64,000 bases of DNA, taken from Cystobasidium ongulense. Taxonomy: Eukaryota; Basidiomycota; Cystobasidiomycetes; Cystobasidiales; Cystobasidiaceae. Below the pieces are notes generated by a model that did no database searches, had not been told where the DNA came from, and worked only from the letters and a program-made list of their open reading frames with translations. Of this stretch, positions 33,816 through 46,136 are shown one piece after another (positions within the stretch are counted from its first letter, which is position 1; every line of letters starts with the position of its first letter). The stretch is from positions 1,536,534 to 1,600,533 of the forward strand of contig BQUP01000002.1 in NCBI GenBank assembly GCA_022835595.1. Direction: 5' to 3'. A program made the translations under genes and the position numbers.

Positions 33816-35432
33816 ATGTCGAACCGCCTACCTTTCAACCTGCCTCCAGGGGGTATTCACCTGACGACTGTTGGTGTCGTCAATGGACAAACGGTAAGGC
33901 ACGAGCTGGAGATTGATCCATTTGGTAGAATAAGTGATACCACTCAGGCGGAGTCTATCGAAGCATATAGTACATTTCGGAGATTCCAAAGGGACTTCTT
34001 TCGGTCTACGTCTAGCTCATCTGCTTCCAATGCACGAGCCGCCATCCAGGCGCTTCCCATTTCTACTTCAAGTCCGAGGGCCATTACCAGAACGGAGACT
34101 CGAAGAACTGCTCTCGCCGTACCACCATCTCCTTCATCCACGCCTCCACCTCCTTTGTCGCGACCAATGCCGCCGCAGCTAAGCGAGCGTAGTACTCTGA
34201 CAAGTGGCTCGACACTCTCCATATCTGAAGGCTCTAGGTCTAGTATTCCAAATTCTACTACCCGCTCAGACTCTGGCCGGTCTGGTAGCATGGCGACTTC
34301 AGCCTCTCATCTCAATTATGACAAGGTCTCCAGGCTTCTGAGATCAGCAAAGGCTCTTCCACGGGATGCAGACACAGTACAAGGATCGACTCTGGAACAG
34401 CTCAAGGATATTCTTCTAAATCTCAAAACCCCCATGTCACCTCAGCGAAGGCGGCGAGCACGCTTTCTGTTTGATCATGAAATGGCAAGGAATGAAAGCA
34501 ACTTAGAAGTTTTCCGGAGATCTAGCGAAGAGCAGAGTGATATGGAATACGGCAGCGATTGGGAAGTGGATGGTATACAGCCTCTCGAAACCAGGGTACA
34601 AAGCCTTTTTCACCTTAACAACCTAGACGGCGGATGACAAGTTTGCTGATGTCTATACTGCCAGGTACATGTTCTTCTGATATACCCACCGTTCAGATGG
34701 CCAAATTGGCATGACCCGAGCCCTACTATGAACCACCTAGGTCAAGCAGGAATTTGGGACATTTTCAAAACAGGTCAATTGTCCTTTCTCCATCTGCACA
34801 ACCACAAGCATCCTTCCGACACATGGTCGAATGGGGTAACAGAAGACGGGTCACCTCGCTGGATCCATGATCCCCCTGAGCTTTGCAAGGAATTAGAGCG
34901 GCAGGCAACCTCGATGATCACTATGAAAATGCAAGAAGGATCGGCTTATTTGATACTATGCTTAGGCAAATATTCGCATAACTGGTTCGCTAAGTGTGAC
35001 AATGAAGGCAGAGGGGTGTTTAAAGAGGCACTCCGATATGAATACAGTCTGGAGGATGTGACTATACCTGTTACCGAGACTCCAGCTCGTAATATGGAAT
35101 GCAAGATCTTCCGCCCAAAGGATCCGACAAAGCGCGCCCATGTGGCTGCTATTCTAGTTAATGCGCCAGCCTTTCTGGCAAACAATGTAGATAGGGGAAA
35201 CGACTGCCTCGGTAAAGCTTTAAGGCTGGTGAGTGATGCCCAGTCTCGTGCAGGCTCACCTGCGGAGATCCTGATACCTCACGCTCAATAGGATGGCAGT
35301 CTTGAGGTACTTCGCGTCTGTTTGAATATTGAAGCCACCATGGATGCCAAGCAGCATTTCACGAAGACTGTCTTTCAAAGAAGAGAAGGTAACCGTTCTG
35401 GAAGACTCCCGCCGAGAAATTTGTTATTCTGA
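33816..35432 (+). CDS. Uncharacterised protein, 494 residues
   Basis: I do not recognise this gene. Three exons (33816-34595, 34665-35228, 35292-35432) join in phase 0; the first intron removes a stop that would otherwise split the gene in two. Residues 1-45 (LPFNLPPGGIHLTTVGVVNG and on) look folded. Residues about 70-170 are Ser/Pro/Thr-rich and probably disordered. Then comes LNYDKVSRLLRSAKALPRDA and a basic RRRRARFLFDHEM segment. The second half is folded in appearance, with GQAGIWDIFKTGQLSFLHLH and a HDPPELCKELERQA helix, then a strand-rich part (SAYLILCLGKYSHNWFAKCD). There is no signal peptide or membrane segment. The fact that exon 2 remains open for 188 codons and joins exactly supports one gene. 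Alternatives: two adjacent genes. Confidence 0.6.
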
Positions 35433-35698
35433 AGTTGATTCGCGACTCCGTATTTGAAGACGTGGTCAGGTTAATGGGTGGGAAAGGGTGATTGTTCATT
35501 ACTTAGGGCTCAGGTTAGATATGCGGGTAAAAGTTGTTTCTAGAACGCGAAGAGCGGGGACAGGTAAACTGACGTTGAAGTTGTTTTGTTAAGGAAACGA
35601 TCTTGTGGTTAGGTTCGGTAGGTTCGATCAACAGCGGTGGATGACATGTAATACTTAAAGTTGTTTTATATACAATGAGGGTTTTGCGGATCAAGGGG

Positions 35699-36772
35699 TC
35701 ATGCTTTACTTGGTCCGTGTCTATTTAGCCATGCAGGAAGCTGGGCCAAGTCGGTGATGACCTCTATATCTCTCAACTCATCTTTGTCGATGTTTCGCCT
35801 AACATAGTCAGCGTCGTGTCTTGTCCGATGAAGCAGTAAACTTTGTAATCCAGCTTCTCTTGCGCCGTTATAGTCTTCATCTAGGTCGTCTCCTACTACG
35901 AGCGTCTCGTGGGGGGCCACTCCCAATGAACGAGCTGCTGCTACGAAGATGTCTTGGTGCGGTTTCGCTTTGCCTGCTTCCCAAGAGGTTGTGATGCTGT
36001 TGATCATAAGGAATGAAGTCAGGTGCAGCACACGGTATACGTCTTTAAGCTTTTGTTCACTTACTGCTCCGGCGATACATACTCGGGCACGATGCCCAAG
36101 CTCTCCACTACTTTCATGGTACCTGGATCGGAGTTGCTAATGATGCCCAGTTTCAGATTGCTTTGTTGAAGATCTTGCAAGCAAGACAGGACATCATCGT
36201 GTATGACAAAGCTTTTGCGCGAAGAAAAGTTTTCCAAGAGTTCGGGTAATAGATTAGGTAGAGCCAGCTGAAGGTCTGAGTAGCAAGTAAGAAAAGGCAC
36301 TATCAGGCACACAGGCACCAAGATACGTTCAAGCAAGCTGAAATAACAGTACCTGAGTCTGCTACATGAGCATATTGAAATGTACGCTCAATGACACTGC
36401 TCCACCAATCTTCGTAATGCATTGGAGGTGTGCTGTACTTTCCATATAAAGGATGTGCCTGGCTGATCTCGTTGAATGCCCTCTTGAAGCCAGCTTTGAT
36501 GTCGTCTGCTTGCACGACGAGTCCGTAGCTGCTCGCTATCTCAGCCTAGAAGGGGTTAGTACAAGAGGAAGAGACGAGAGCACTTAGCATTTCTTCATGA
36601 AGTGAAAGAGAGTGCAATTGTATTTGCCTACGTATTGCTGGTGTATGGGCGCTCTAGGGCGGAACAAGGTCCCGAAGGCCTAGGAATGGGCAGGCAGTCA
36701 GTCAGAGTCAGCAGGCCGCCATATTCAGAGCTTCAAGGCCGTGCATACGTCGAAGAGGACAGCTCGAATCAT
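35699..36772 (-). CDS. HAD-superfamily hydrolase (HDHD3-like)
   Basis: Start at 36772 is set by a 24-nt first exon (MIRAVLFD) that splices onto AFGTLFRPRAPIHQQY, making motif I DAFGT. Further exons give AEIASSYGLVVQADDIKAGF, then a helical cap with HYEDWWSSVIERTF, motif II in KLGIISNSDPG, motif III Lys in WEAGKAKPHQDIF and motif IV in TLVVGDDLDEDYNGA. The order and spacing fit the HDHD3/REG-2 group, about 260 residues here. Motif I keeps the nucleophile Asp but has Phe in place of the second Asp (DxDxT becomes DAFGT), as in many members of that group, so phosphatase activity is uncertain. The substrate is unknown. It is convergent with the uncharacterised gene and divergent from the cyclin leader. 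Confidence 0.8.
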
Positions 36773-38404
36773 GGTGTGCTTTCAGGAAGGTTGTATCATA
36801 TGTTGCTGGTTTGCCACATAGACCCGGGCTTCTTGACGGTTGTAGGTCAGGACTTGGCCGATAAAGTGAGGTCTCTTGTGTCAGATGGACCAGCGAAGAG
36901 AAGAAGAGGATGATTGAAGACTGCAATCAATAAGACGAAAGAGAGAGCTCTACCTATTCGACTGCTTCTTCAACCATGATCGAGGAAGACTGGAGCTCTG
37001 ACTCGCATCAATGAAAGCAATGAGGAGAAGAGAGAGAGGTTCATCGATAGAGGAGAGGCATCAAGTGTATCCTTCTGAGAGAGAGAGTACAAAGTTGCAA
37101 CGGGATGGATTAGGCACACCTGGCGGGCTGGGTATACATCGTGTCCTGCAGCAAGCAGCCATCTTGGAGTGCAGGATGAAGACGGGCTCGCTGGTCACAG
37201 CCTGGTGTGCCATGAAGGCCTGTCCAACATGTCTGTGCATCGGCTGATGTCTCCTGCTGCAAGAGAGGTGCGGCTTGATGATTGCAATCTGGGCCAGGCT
37301 GGAGCGAGATGACATGCATGGCCAGCAGAGAGCAGGCAGGCGACTCGATTCGACAGCCAGCAAGCCATCTCGCAGTCAACACACCACACCGCAGTGCTGA
37401 AGGACTGCTGCTGCCCTCGCTGTGCCTGCGTGCGAGGTGCTGGTCTTGCTAGCGACGCCTTGGAGAGCTTCCACCTGGACGACAGCGAGAGTATCCTGCA
37501 ACACTCGACGAGGTCCATCACACTGCTGCTGGCTGGTCCGCCAAGGTGAGTGACAGAACTGTCACGGCGACTCGAGTCTCGCTGATGATTGCCATCTCTC
37601 TGCAGTGAGTGCTGCCTGTCGGGTCATTGGGGATATACTGGACTTGGGAAGACGGGCTGGATGCAGCTTTGCCGTCCTCCATCGTCAGAGCATCAGGCTT
37701 CTTGCGGCACCTTGGACCCTTCTTTCTCGCCTTGTTCATCGTCCTCCATCACTGTCCACCCCTCTCTCCCCTCGCTCGGCCATCGTCGACATTCTTCACC
37801 AAGACGCTGATCTGATGGCTCACACTCGTCCTGCATTCTTTGCAGATCCACTCGTCCACAGAATCGCATACTCGCGCCAGCCGCGACTCTTCCAGCCCTC
37901 CATCCGCGCCTTGTCCCGCAGTGCGCTTCGTCTGGACGAGCCACTCTGGTCCTAGAATTGAATTTGGGGAATCCTCCATCCTCCTGGCCCCTCGCAGTAT
38001 TCCACCCAGGGAGGGAGACACGCACAGGTGAGCCATCGAGCAGCCTCCGACGCAGCTGGCCCTGAGACGGAGCGAAGAACGGGCGAGGACATTGGTCACA
38101 TTTCAGAGCAAGTATTTCTACTCGCCTTTTCATCCGGTGAGCAACATTTTTATCCTTCTTTTCACACATCTTCCTTCCCTCGGCAAGACAAGACTCGCAC
38201 TCTCTCTCTCTCTCTCATCCCACCTGTCCACCCTCACTCTCACTCTGTACCGGACAAGCAGTTCACACTCCTTTTATTATCCATCCGACCACACCCCTCC
38301 TTTTGCACCGGACACATTCATTACAGCAAACAAGAAGTCATTGACGCCGTTTCCGTTTGTATACCCATATACTCAGCAGTCTAGTCACTCGTTCATCCAT
38401 CAAC
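36773..38404. promoter_or_regulatory. Long gene-free region upstream of the Pcl-type cyclin
   Basis: The 1.6 kb before the cyclin ATG has only frames of up to about 158 codons on the minus strand and none with recognised features. Plus-strand text at 37547-37605 is a good intron (gtgagtgacag to ctctctgcag) inside non-coding sequence, which suggests a spliced 5' leader. Closer to the start, pyrimidine-rich runs are dense (38150-38330). Long leaders are common for cyclin genes under translational control, but here that is inference. One minus frame (37518-37739) contains the peptide VQYIP, also seen in Hap5; I treat that as chance. Confidence 0.45.
38201..38217 (+). repeat. (CT)n simple repeat in the cyclin leader
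   Basis: An uninterrupted run of CT dinucleotides (tctctctctctctctc), set in a pyrimidine-rich leader about 190 bp before the cyclin start. Confidence 0.7.
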
Positions 38405-39890
38405 ATGACATCCAGACTGGTCAACTCGGCATCCGCCCCAGCCCTCGCTCCCAACATGACTCGCCGCCACCCTGGCTCGCTCATCCCCAAGTTTATGCAC
38501 CACCCACAGCTATTGGACCTGGTCAAGGCACCCGTGACCAAGGAGATGATCAGTGAGTTGCTTCTCTTCCCATCACCAGTCTCTCTCTGTCATTCCACAT
38601 CGTGCTGACTTTTTTATTCCCCGCTCCCACACCACAGAACACCTCGCAGCCAAAGCCATCGATGTCATTTCATGCGGACCAGCGCCCAGTCTTCCCATCT
38701 CACCACCAGCTACACCAGTCAAGAGCAACTTTGCCAACATCCAAGCACCTGACTCCGGACACGCACCTTCTCCAACCCGCTCGAACTCGCTAGCAGCTGA
38801 AAATGCAGGTGGGGCGACCATCACTGGCGATTCTACCTTGCCAAGCTTGGAGGCATTCATCACTATACTCGTCGACAAGTCGAATGTCCAAGTACCTACT
38901 CTGCTTTGCACCCTCGTCTACCTTGAGCGCCTCAAGTCTCGTCTTCCCAAGGTAGCAAAGGGCATGCACTGCACCCGACACCGAGTATTCCTAGCTGCTC
39001 TGATCGTTGCGGCCAAGTACTTGAACGACTCGAGTCCCAAGAACAAGTACTGGAACAGATATGCAGGACTCTTTTCACTTGCTGAAACGAGTAAGTTCCG
39101 CTATGAGCAGTCGCTCTGTAACCTCCTTGTAATCTGAGCTCTTCTTTCCCCTACAGACCTTATGGAATGCCAGATGCTCTACTTGCTCGACTACGATTTA
39201 CGCATCGATGAAATCGAACTCCTCGTCCATTTCTCGCCCTTCTTCAGGAAGACTAGCCTGGTTCCATCTGGAAGCACACCACCTGCTGCTAGACAGCAGA
39301 TGATGCGAGGCATGCCATACTCTGCCTCGTGCGACAATGTATTCACTCTACGACTTCCACCTCCCAAGAAGAGCGAAATTGTTCCCATCGTCTTGTCCAC
39401 TGCTCCCGCCCCTGCCGCTGTCGATACCGTTGCGGCCTCGGGTGCTCCGAAAGCCTTGCCGGTCACGCCAGATCAAGGAACCAAGAGACCGATCTTCACT
39501 CGAGCAATCAGCCAGTCTATCAAGAGAACTATCACTGGTTCCGGAGCTTCTTCATCTGGATGCTCCTCCGACACCTATTCCGAGCTCACTGAAGATCATA
39601 GCAGCTCCGACGAATACTCGAGCACCAGCGACGATGACGATGCTATGCTCGCCTCAGCCGCCTCTGCTACTGCAAAGCGCGTCCACCTCTCTGGACCTCG
39701 CTACCTAGTCCACCGCTCGGTATCCACCTCGACTGCCTCTTCCAGAGCGAGCTCTTTCCCACTCACTCCATCTGGCTCGGCCGACTCCGATACTGCTCCG
39801 GTCCGTGTCGGTGGGATGGTAAAGTCTGTCTCCTGCTACGATACGAGATCTCCTCTTGCTGGCAAAGGTGGCAAGAATACCTGGGCTTAA
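38405..39890 (+). CDS. Pcl1/2-type cyclin (Pho85 cyclin family)
   Basis: Three exons (38405-38552, 38638-39090, 39157-39890) make 444 residues. Residues about 125-250 form the cyclin box: [20 protein letters not shown], then [50 protein letters not shown] and [16 protein letters not shown]. This is the pattern of Pho80/Pcl1-like cyclins, with the signature 'LNDSSP.NK.W'. Partners are Pho85-like kinases; Pcl1/2 act at the G1/S step and in polarity. The N-terminus has [20 protein letters not shown] and an [13 protein letters not shown] helix. The C-terminal 170 residues are Ser/Thr-rich with [20 protein letters not shown], a candidate phosphodegron region. Upstream is a 1.6 kb leader. No destruction box was sought beyond this. 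Confidence 0.9.
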
Positions 39891-40152
39891 ACATGCCAAG
39901 TCGAGATGCATCAGTACCAAATTCTAGGATCCAATATACCCCTTCCCATCCATTCCACCTTCAACATGTCCGTCCACCTCCACCAGTCTGCATCTTCCGG
40001 TCTCGAAATGTCTTGTCAACTGCCTTGAGGGAATACCGTAATAGTTATATAATCGTCTGCTGTTTTTGTTTACTCTCTTATTCATGTCTCCATCACACGA
40101 CTTTGATGCCACCCACCCTTCCAGATGTAAGTGTTGGCCTCCATGACATAGT

Positions 40153-40371
40153 TCATTTTAGATAGTACGCTGTATGGGCTATCACGCCCGCCGTCCACAA
40201 CTGCCAGTCGATCTGGTTCACCGTCGTCCAATCCACCTCGTTGTAGTAGGTCTCTACCCTTACATTACACTTTACAAATCACAAAACTCATCTAAAGGAC
40301 ATTGTTATACCATACATTAGTATCAGCATTATTCACGAAATCGTTGTAATCTTGCTTGGAAATAATGGAAT
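40153..40371 (-). other. Candidate extra exons downstream of LCL3
   Basis: Two pieces, 40311-40371 and 40153-40258, join across a 52-nt intron to read DSIISKQDYNDFVNNADTNV then WVETYYNEVDWTTVNQIDW and LWTAGVIAHTAYYLK with a TGA at 40153. They also join in frame to the end of the last LCL3 exon at 40506 across a 134-nt intron, giving ...YKRRTADSII.... I do not recognise the peptide. Either LCL3 has a C-terminal extension, or this is the tail of a small separate gene without a start that I can see. Confidence 0.35.
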
Positions 40372-40500
40372 CTGCATAAGCCTGCGTCGTCGCAGCCGCC
40401 CGACAATATTGTCATCTGAATATGGTATAATGCTTGCGTGTTGTCTTGTCTTCGCGTCTGCAGTCGTTTTCGCTTACATTCCGTTCGCTCAATCTTCACC

Positions 40501-41556
40501 TCAACCTGCAGTTCGCCGCTTGTAATCTGCGGGAGATTCGTATGCTGATGCTTTTTGAGCCCACATGCCTTTTCTTTTCCGTCTACGATGGGTGGGAGGA
40601 TAAATCAGCCTATCTTTCCACCCTCTACTGCTTTCTAAGAATGACTAGACTTGAAAACGTACTTCGCTTTAGCTTCGGCCGCAACAAGCTTTTCTTTACC
40701 TATTGAACCGTACTCGGCTCCGGTGTTCGTGTATACTGTAGCCACTAGGAAGCATCAGGGTGGTCAGCACCAGAATACTGAAAAAGGTGCAGAGCCAAGT
40801 ACACTCACAGCCTGCTTTGAGCATCTCTAGACTGACGTTTTTGCGCCATGGCCAGAAGAAAGGCTTTCGTACAAAGGCAAGACCGACCTGAGGGACGTTT
40901 CATATTGCAATTGGATTCATTGCTGGCTAGAGGGACTAAGAGGACACGCTCACCATCCTCCCGTAGTGATCTTTTGAACACAGCTCAACTTTTACCCGTC
41001 GGTTGTTCACGAGTTTGGTCAAGAAAGCCAAAGCTTCTGCAGAGTATGGCTGCGCCGGCTTTCCGAAATGTGCGAGCTGCGAATGATAGTCATGTCAGAT
41101 TGGAACACTAGATCGTTAGTTAGTCTTTAAACCTACCTCTGGCGCATCGACACCAGCAATGCGGACGTGTATGGTATTGTTCTTCAGCGCCTTTTTGTCA
41201 CTCGGTATGCGCTGCAATTTCGACAGTGGCCAGGGTATCGGGGTGTGGACCATTCTGAAGTTGTCAGCATCTCCGACGGACGTGACATGGCCCTTGATTG
41301 ACGACCTTCTTGCCAGTGTTCTTGGAGTAATGTACTCTGCAGAGGGTATGCGACGCAGGTAGCGGCGATAGAGCAGCATAGTCCCCAGCACGCCGGCGCA
41401 GGACAGCGGGATCGAGAGGTATGGATTGAGCAGCCACGAGAAGTCGTCTGTGATTGCAGTCGCTACTCGGACTCTGCTGCTCTTCTCAGCCTCGCTCCTG
41501 CTCTTGCTTTCGAGCTGCTGCTTCTTGCTGCTGTTGCCACCAAAGAGCCAGTCCAT
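40501..41556 (-). CDS. LCL3: Membrane-anchored SNase-like endonuclease Lcl3
   Basis: Six exons give about 260 residues. A Lys/Ser-rich cytosolic lead is followed by one membrane segment ([20 protein letters not shown]) and [10 protein letters not shown]. The thermonuclease domain follows: [81 protein letters not shown] and [20 protein letters not shown]. The key nuclease residues (Arg in [10 protein letters not shown], Asp in GDADNF and DAPE, Glu in YSAEAL) are kept. Yeast Lcl3 is a mitochondrial-membrane protein; its role is poorly known. I end it at the in-frame TGA at 40501 after YKRRTAG, the usual end of the family. Exons further downstream might extend it to 40153. The start faces RPC2 with a 237-bp shared promoter. 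Confidence 0.85.
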
Positions 41557-41793
41557 CGTGGATATGTCGCTCCTTCGAGCAGGGGACTAGTCCAGTCCAC
41601 TCAGTAGGTGATGAATGTAGGTGTATAGCTGCTGGACATGCTGCTGCTGCTGTTGTTGGCGGTCAGTCGCAGTTGAAGCTGTTCGAAGACGTGATCGAGG
41701 AAGAAACGGCCATTCTGATTATCAAGAAGTGAAGACCTTCTTCGTTGGATGCACACGAATCCTCCAGAAGAACACCTCACCGTGTACGGCACC

Positions 41794-44700
41794 ATGGACG
41801 TCAAGCCAGAGCCGTCCAGTCCAGGCAAGCCCGGCAGTACAGGCAAGGGCAAGGGCAAGGAACGCCAGCAGCAGCATGAGCAGTTCGAAATGGCAGACTG
41901 GGTCCAGGATCCAACGCTGCTGGACAAGCTGGGCGGAGACATGGCTGGAAGCAGCCTAGGAGACCCCGTCAAGGCGATAGAGGTCCGTTGGTCTGCCTTT
42001 TCCGCTCGTCGCTGTCGGCCGATGCGACGGCTATCCTGGGAAAAATAAAAACTGACTGTCTTCATACAGGACAAATGGCAGCTCTTGCCAGCCTTTTTGG
42101 CCGTCAAAGGTCTCGTCAAGCAGCACATCGACTCGTTCAACTACTTTGTCGACGTCGACTTGAAGAATATCGTACGCTCGTCCTCCTGCTGGAGTCATGT
42201 CTGTATTCCAAGGCATCTGGTGGCTAACTGAATTATCAACGACTGACACACACACAGATTCGAGCAAACTCGCGCATAACATCAGACGTAGACCCCGACT
42301 TTCTCCTCGAATACACCGATATCCGCGTGGGCACTCCGACCCGCCCAGACGCCAACTCCTCCCACCAAGCAGTCATCACGCCACACGAATGCCGCTTAAG
42401 AGATCTTTCCTACTCCGCCCCAGTCTACGTCTCCGTAAAGTACGTCAAGAACAGGACGTGGCATGTCAGATCAGGCGTAGAGATTGGTCGACTCCCTATC
42501 ATGCTTCGGTCCAACAAGTGTGTACTCAACCAAGCGAACGACACAAAACTGGCGCAGTACAACGAATGTCCGCTCGACCCAGGAGGATACTTTGTGGTGA
42601 AAGGAACAGAAAAAGTCATCCTCGTTCAAGAACAGCTCTCGAAGAATCGTATCATTGTCGAAACCGATGGCAGAGGTGCAGGTGTATCAGTGCAAGCAAG
42701 TGTCACATCTTCCACACACGAAAGAAAATCGAAAACATACGTTATAGCGAAATACCAACGTATTCTACTGCGGCATAACTCGTTACATGACGATGTACCT
42801 GTAGTAATCGTCTTAAAAGCGTAAGTCTAGTCTCCTCCAACTTTTTCGAGTCAATATTGATTAGATTGATCAAACCCGACAGAATGGGCATCACTTCGGA
42901 TCACGAGATCATGCAAGTTGTCTGCGGCAATAACGATGTCTACAGACAACTGTTCGCTCACAATATCGAAGAAGTCCACAAGATGGGCATCTTTACCCGC
43001 GCTCAAGCTCTCGAGCACATGGGAAAGCAGGTAAAGGCCATTCGAAAAGCTTCCACTGGACCCTCGACAGCCTGGGGTCCACGGAGGCCCGCCAGCGAGG
43101 AGGCATTAGAAGCTCTCGCAACTATCATTCTCGCTCATGTCCCAGTACACAATCTCAACTTCCGGCCGAAGGCTATCTATATCGCTACCATGTCGAGACG
43201 TGTTCTCGCCGCTCTTCATGATGATAAACAAGTCGACGACAGAGATTATGTGGGAAACAAGCGTTTAGAGTTGGCTGGTCAGCTGCTCTCCCTCTTGTTT
43301 GAAGATCTGTTCAAGAAGTTCAACCACGATCTCAAGCTCAACATAGATAAAGTCCTGAAAAAGCAAAGTAGAGCGACAGAATTTGATCCTATGACCTACC
43401 TCACAATGCACGGGAATCATATTACCGCAGGATTCACAAGAGCGATATCAACAGGCAATTGGTCACTAAAGCGTTTCAAGATGGAAAGGGCAGGAGTAAC
43501 ACACGTGCTTTCGAGACTGAGCTACATCGCAGCCTTGGGTATGATGACCCGTATCCAGTCACAATTCGAAAAGACACGCAAAGTATCGGGACCTCGAGCG
43601 CTGCAACCGAGTCAATGGGGTGTACTCTGTACAAGTGATACGCCTGAGGGAGAGGCTTGTGGTCTGGTCAAGAATTTGGCTCTGATGACACATATCACAA
43701 CGGACGCCGAGGAGGAGCCACTCATAAACGCAACATTTATGCTTGGAGTGGAAGACTTCAACACCCTCACTGGCTCCGAGCTGTATGACGAAGGCTCATA
43801 TATCGTCTCACTCAATGGTACACTGCTAGGTTTGACTCGAGATCCAGTGATGTTTGTCACAAAATTCAGAGCTCTTCGGCGGACAGGGCAAATATCAGAA
43901 TTCGTCAGTATATACGTCAACACTCATCAACAAGCCGTTCACATTTCTGGAGATTCCGGACGCATCTGCCGGCCTATTATCATTGTCAACCGTGGGCGGC
44001 CCATGGTCACCAGCGAGCACATCAAGCTACTTCGCGCGAAGAAAATGTCTTTCGATGATTTCTTGCATCGCGGTCTAGTGGAATACCTCGATGTCAACGA
44101 AGAGAGTGACTGCATGATTGCTTTGAAAGAAGCCGATATCAATGCTACCACAACACACCTGGAAATCGAACCGTTTACGATTCTCGGCGCTGTCGCCGGT
44201 CTCATTCCTTATCCACATCACAATCAGTCCCCGCGAAATACCTACCAATGTGCTATGGGAAAGCAAGCTATTGGTGCTATTGCCCATAACCAGCTTAATC
44301 GTATTGATACATTGCTGTATCTCATGGTCTACCCTCAAACGCCTATGGTCCGTACGCGTACAATCGAACTGACAGGCTACGATCAACTACCAGCTGGACA
44401 AAACGCAATGGTAGCCGTCATGTCGTACTCAGGCTACGATATTGAGGATGCTTTGATTCTAAACAAGGCTGGTCTAGACAGAGGCTTCGGACGCTGTCAA
44501 GTAATGCGAAAGTACACCACCATTTTGAAAAAGTACCCTAACATGACGTAAGTTCCCTTTCCTTGTGTTGTCTGACTTGTGCGATACTCATCCTTTCCTT
44601 CTATCCTACCGCAGCCACGACCGTCTCGCCGATCCTCCGAGAGATGCGACGGGCTCGGTGATGGACAAATGGAAAGTCCTAGACAGCGATGGTCTCGCCG

Positions 44701-45789
44701 GTGTAGGACAGAGGATATCGGCTGGACAAGTATACATCAACAAGCAAACGCCCTCAAATGCAAACGATAATGGTGCTTCAGAAACATCGGGTCCGGTCAC
44801 ATGGAAGAATGCAGCTATGACCTATCGTGGCACAACCCCAGCTATGATTGACAAGGTCCTGATTAGCGACACCGACAATGACCAGACTCTCATCAAGGTC
44901 CTTACAAGGCAAACTCGTCGTCCGGAACTTGGAGATAAATTCTCCTCTCGCCACGGTCAAAAAGGTGTTTGCGGTCTTATCGTCGAACAAGCGGATATGC
45001 CTTTCAATGATATCGGCATCAATCCTGATATCATCATGAATCCTCACGGTTTCCCCAGTCGAATGACAGTCGGAAAGATGTTGGAGTTATTGAGCGGCAA
45101 AGCAGGACTCATGCGAGGCACGTTCGAGTACGGCACTGCATTTGGTGGCAGTAAGGAAGAAGACATGGCCCAAATCTTGATTGACCACGGCTTCAATTAT
45201 ACCGGTAAAGAGTACTTGACTAGCGGTATAACGGGAGAGCCTCTCCATTACTATGGTATGTGTGATGATCAACGGACAATGTTTGTGCTCCGCTAATTTT
45301 TATGGCTACCTGCAGTGTTCATGGGCCCAATCTACTATCAGCGCCTGAAGCACATGGTTATCGACAAAATGCATGCTCGTGCTAGAGGTCCTCGAGCAGT
45401 TCTCACCCGCCAGCCGACTGAAGGTCGAAGTCGAGACGGTGGTCTCCGTCTTGGAGAGATGGAGCGCGATTGTCTCGTTTCTCACGGTGTCAGCGCCGTT
45501 CTGTTGGAACGGCTCATGATCAGCTCAGACGCTTTCCAGATCGATGTGTGCCAAATTTGCGGCACCATTGTAAGCAATGTTCTATCAATTCAGATGCGTA
45601 TTTTTGTGATGCTAACAATCTTGTCACTTTGCTGCTATCGACTTCTAGGGATACAACCGGTTCTGTCCAAGATGCAAATCTCAGAAGGATATGTCGGTGA
45701 TACAAATTCCATACGCTGCCAAATTATTAGTGAACGAACTTGCTGCTGCGAATGTAGCGATACGTTTCGTTGTCGAAGACGCTGTATGA
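41794..45789 (+). CDS. RET1: RNA polymerase III second-largest subunit (RPC2/Ret1)
   Basis: About 1,150 residues in seven or eight exons. I prefer the ATG at 41794 (context accATGG) over an upstream in-frame one at 41749. Hallmarks in order: [50 protein letters not shown], then the protrusion/lobe region with [29 protein letters not shown] and MGITSDHEI. The fork and hybrid-binding parts have [20 protein letters not shown] and [20 protein letters not shown]. After the 44551 intron come [17 protein letters not shown] and [20 protein letters not shown], and [20 protein letters not shown]. The last exons give the zinc ribbon (CQIC ... CPRC) and end [16 protein letters not shown]. The intron acceptor before MGITSD was chosen to restore the family's KAMGI. 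Pol III makes tRNA and 5S rRNA in the nucleus. Confidence 0.95.
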
Positions 45790-46136
45790 TAGTACTCTGG
45801 GGTTTGCGTTGTTCCTGTCGTTCAGTCTATGGTGATCTCCGAGTAATATCCGATATGCCCCTCTTTGTAGGGAGTATTTTGCGAACATCTTTTCTTCCTT
45901 CCCCTAGATCTCCGTATTCAGGGGCAATACGCCGCGCTGAGCATTTGTGGCTGACTTCAGCCGCGACTTTCGAGCAGCTTCTTTCGCACAACCCTCCGGC
46001 GGAATGGTGCAAGGGCACTGTTGTAATCTTCCCTTGCAATGAGTTTTTCAAGGTTATACCCGTCAGGTCCGCGTGTACGGCCACGTCCTTCATTGTTGTA
46101 TTCTTGTTGGCATAATCTTTGTTCGTTTCTGTATCT
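45790..46136. other. Spacer between convergent genes
   Basis: About 350 bp between the RPC2 stop and the stop of the phosphatase-like gene. An 88-codon minus frame (45827-46093) has no features. Confidence 0.4.

Noticed and set aside
37518-37739. A minus frame with the peptide QVQYIP, like the N-terminus of Hap5; 17 bases are shared with 28749-28765
   Set aside because: A 17-base match is expected by chance with odds not far from one in four in a window of this size, and the frame has no other likeness to Hap5.
45827-46093. An 88-codon minus frame after RPC2
   Set aside because: No motif and no splice connection to the phosphatase-like gene that ends at 46137.
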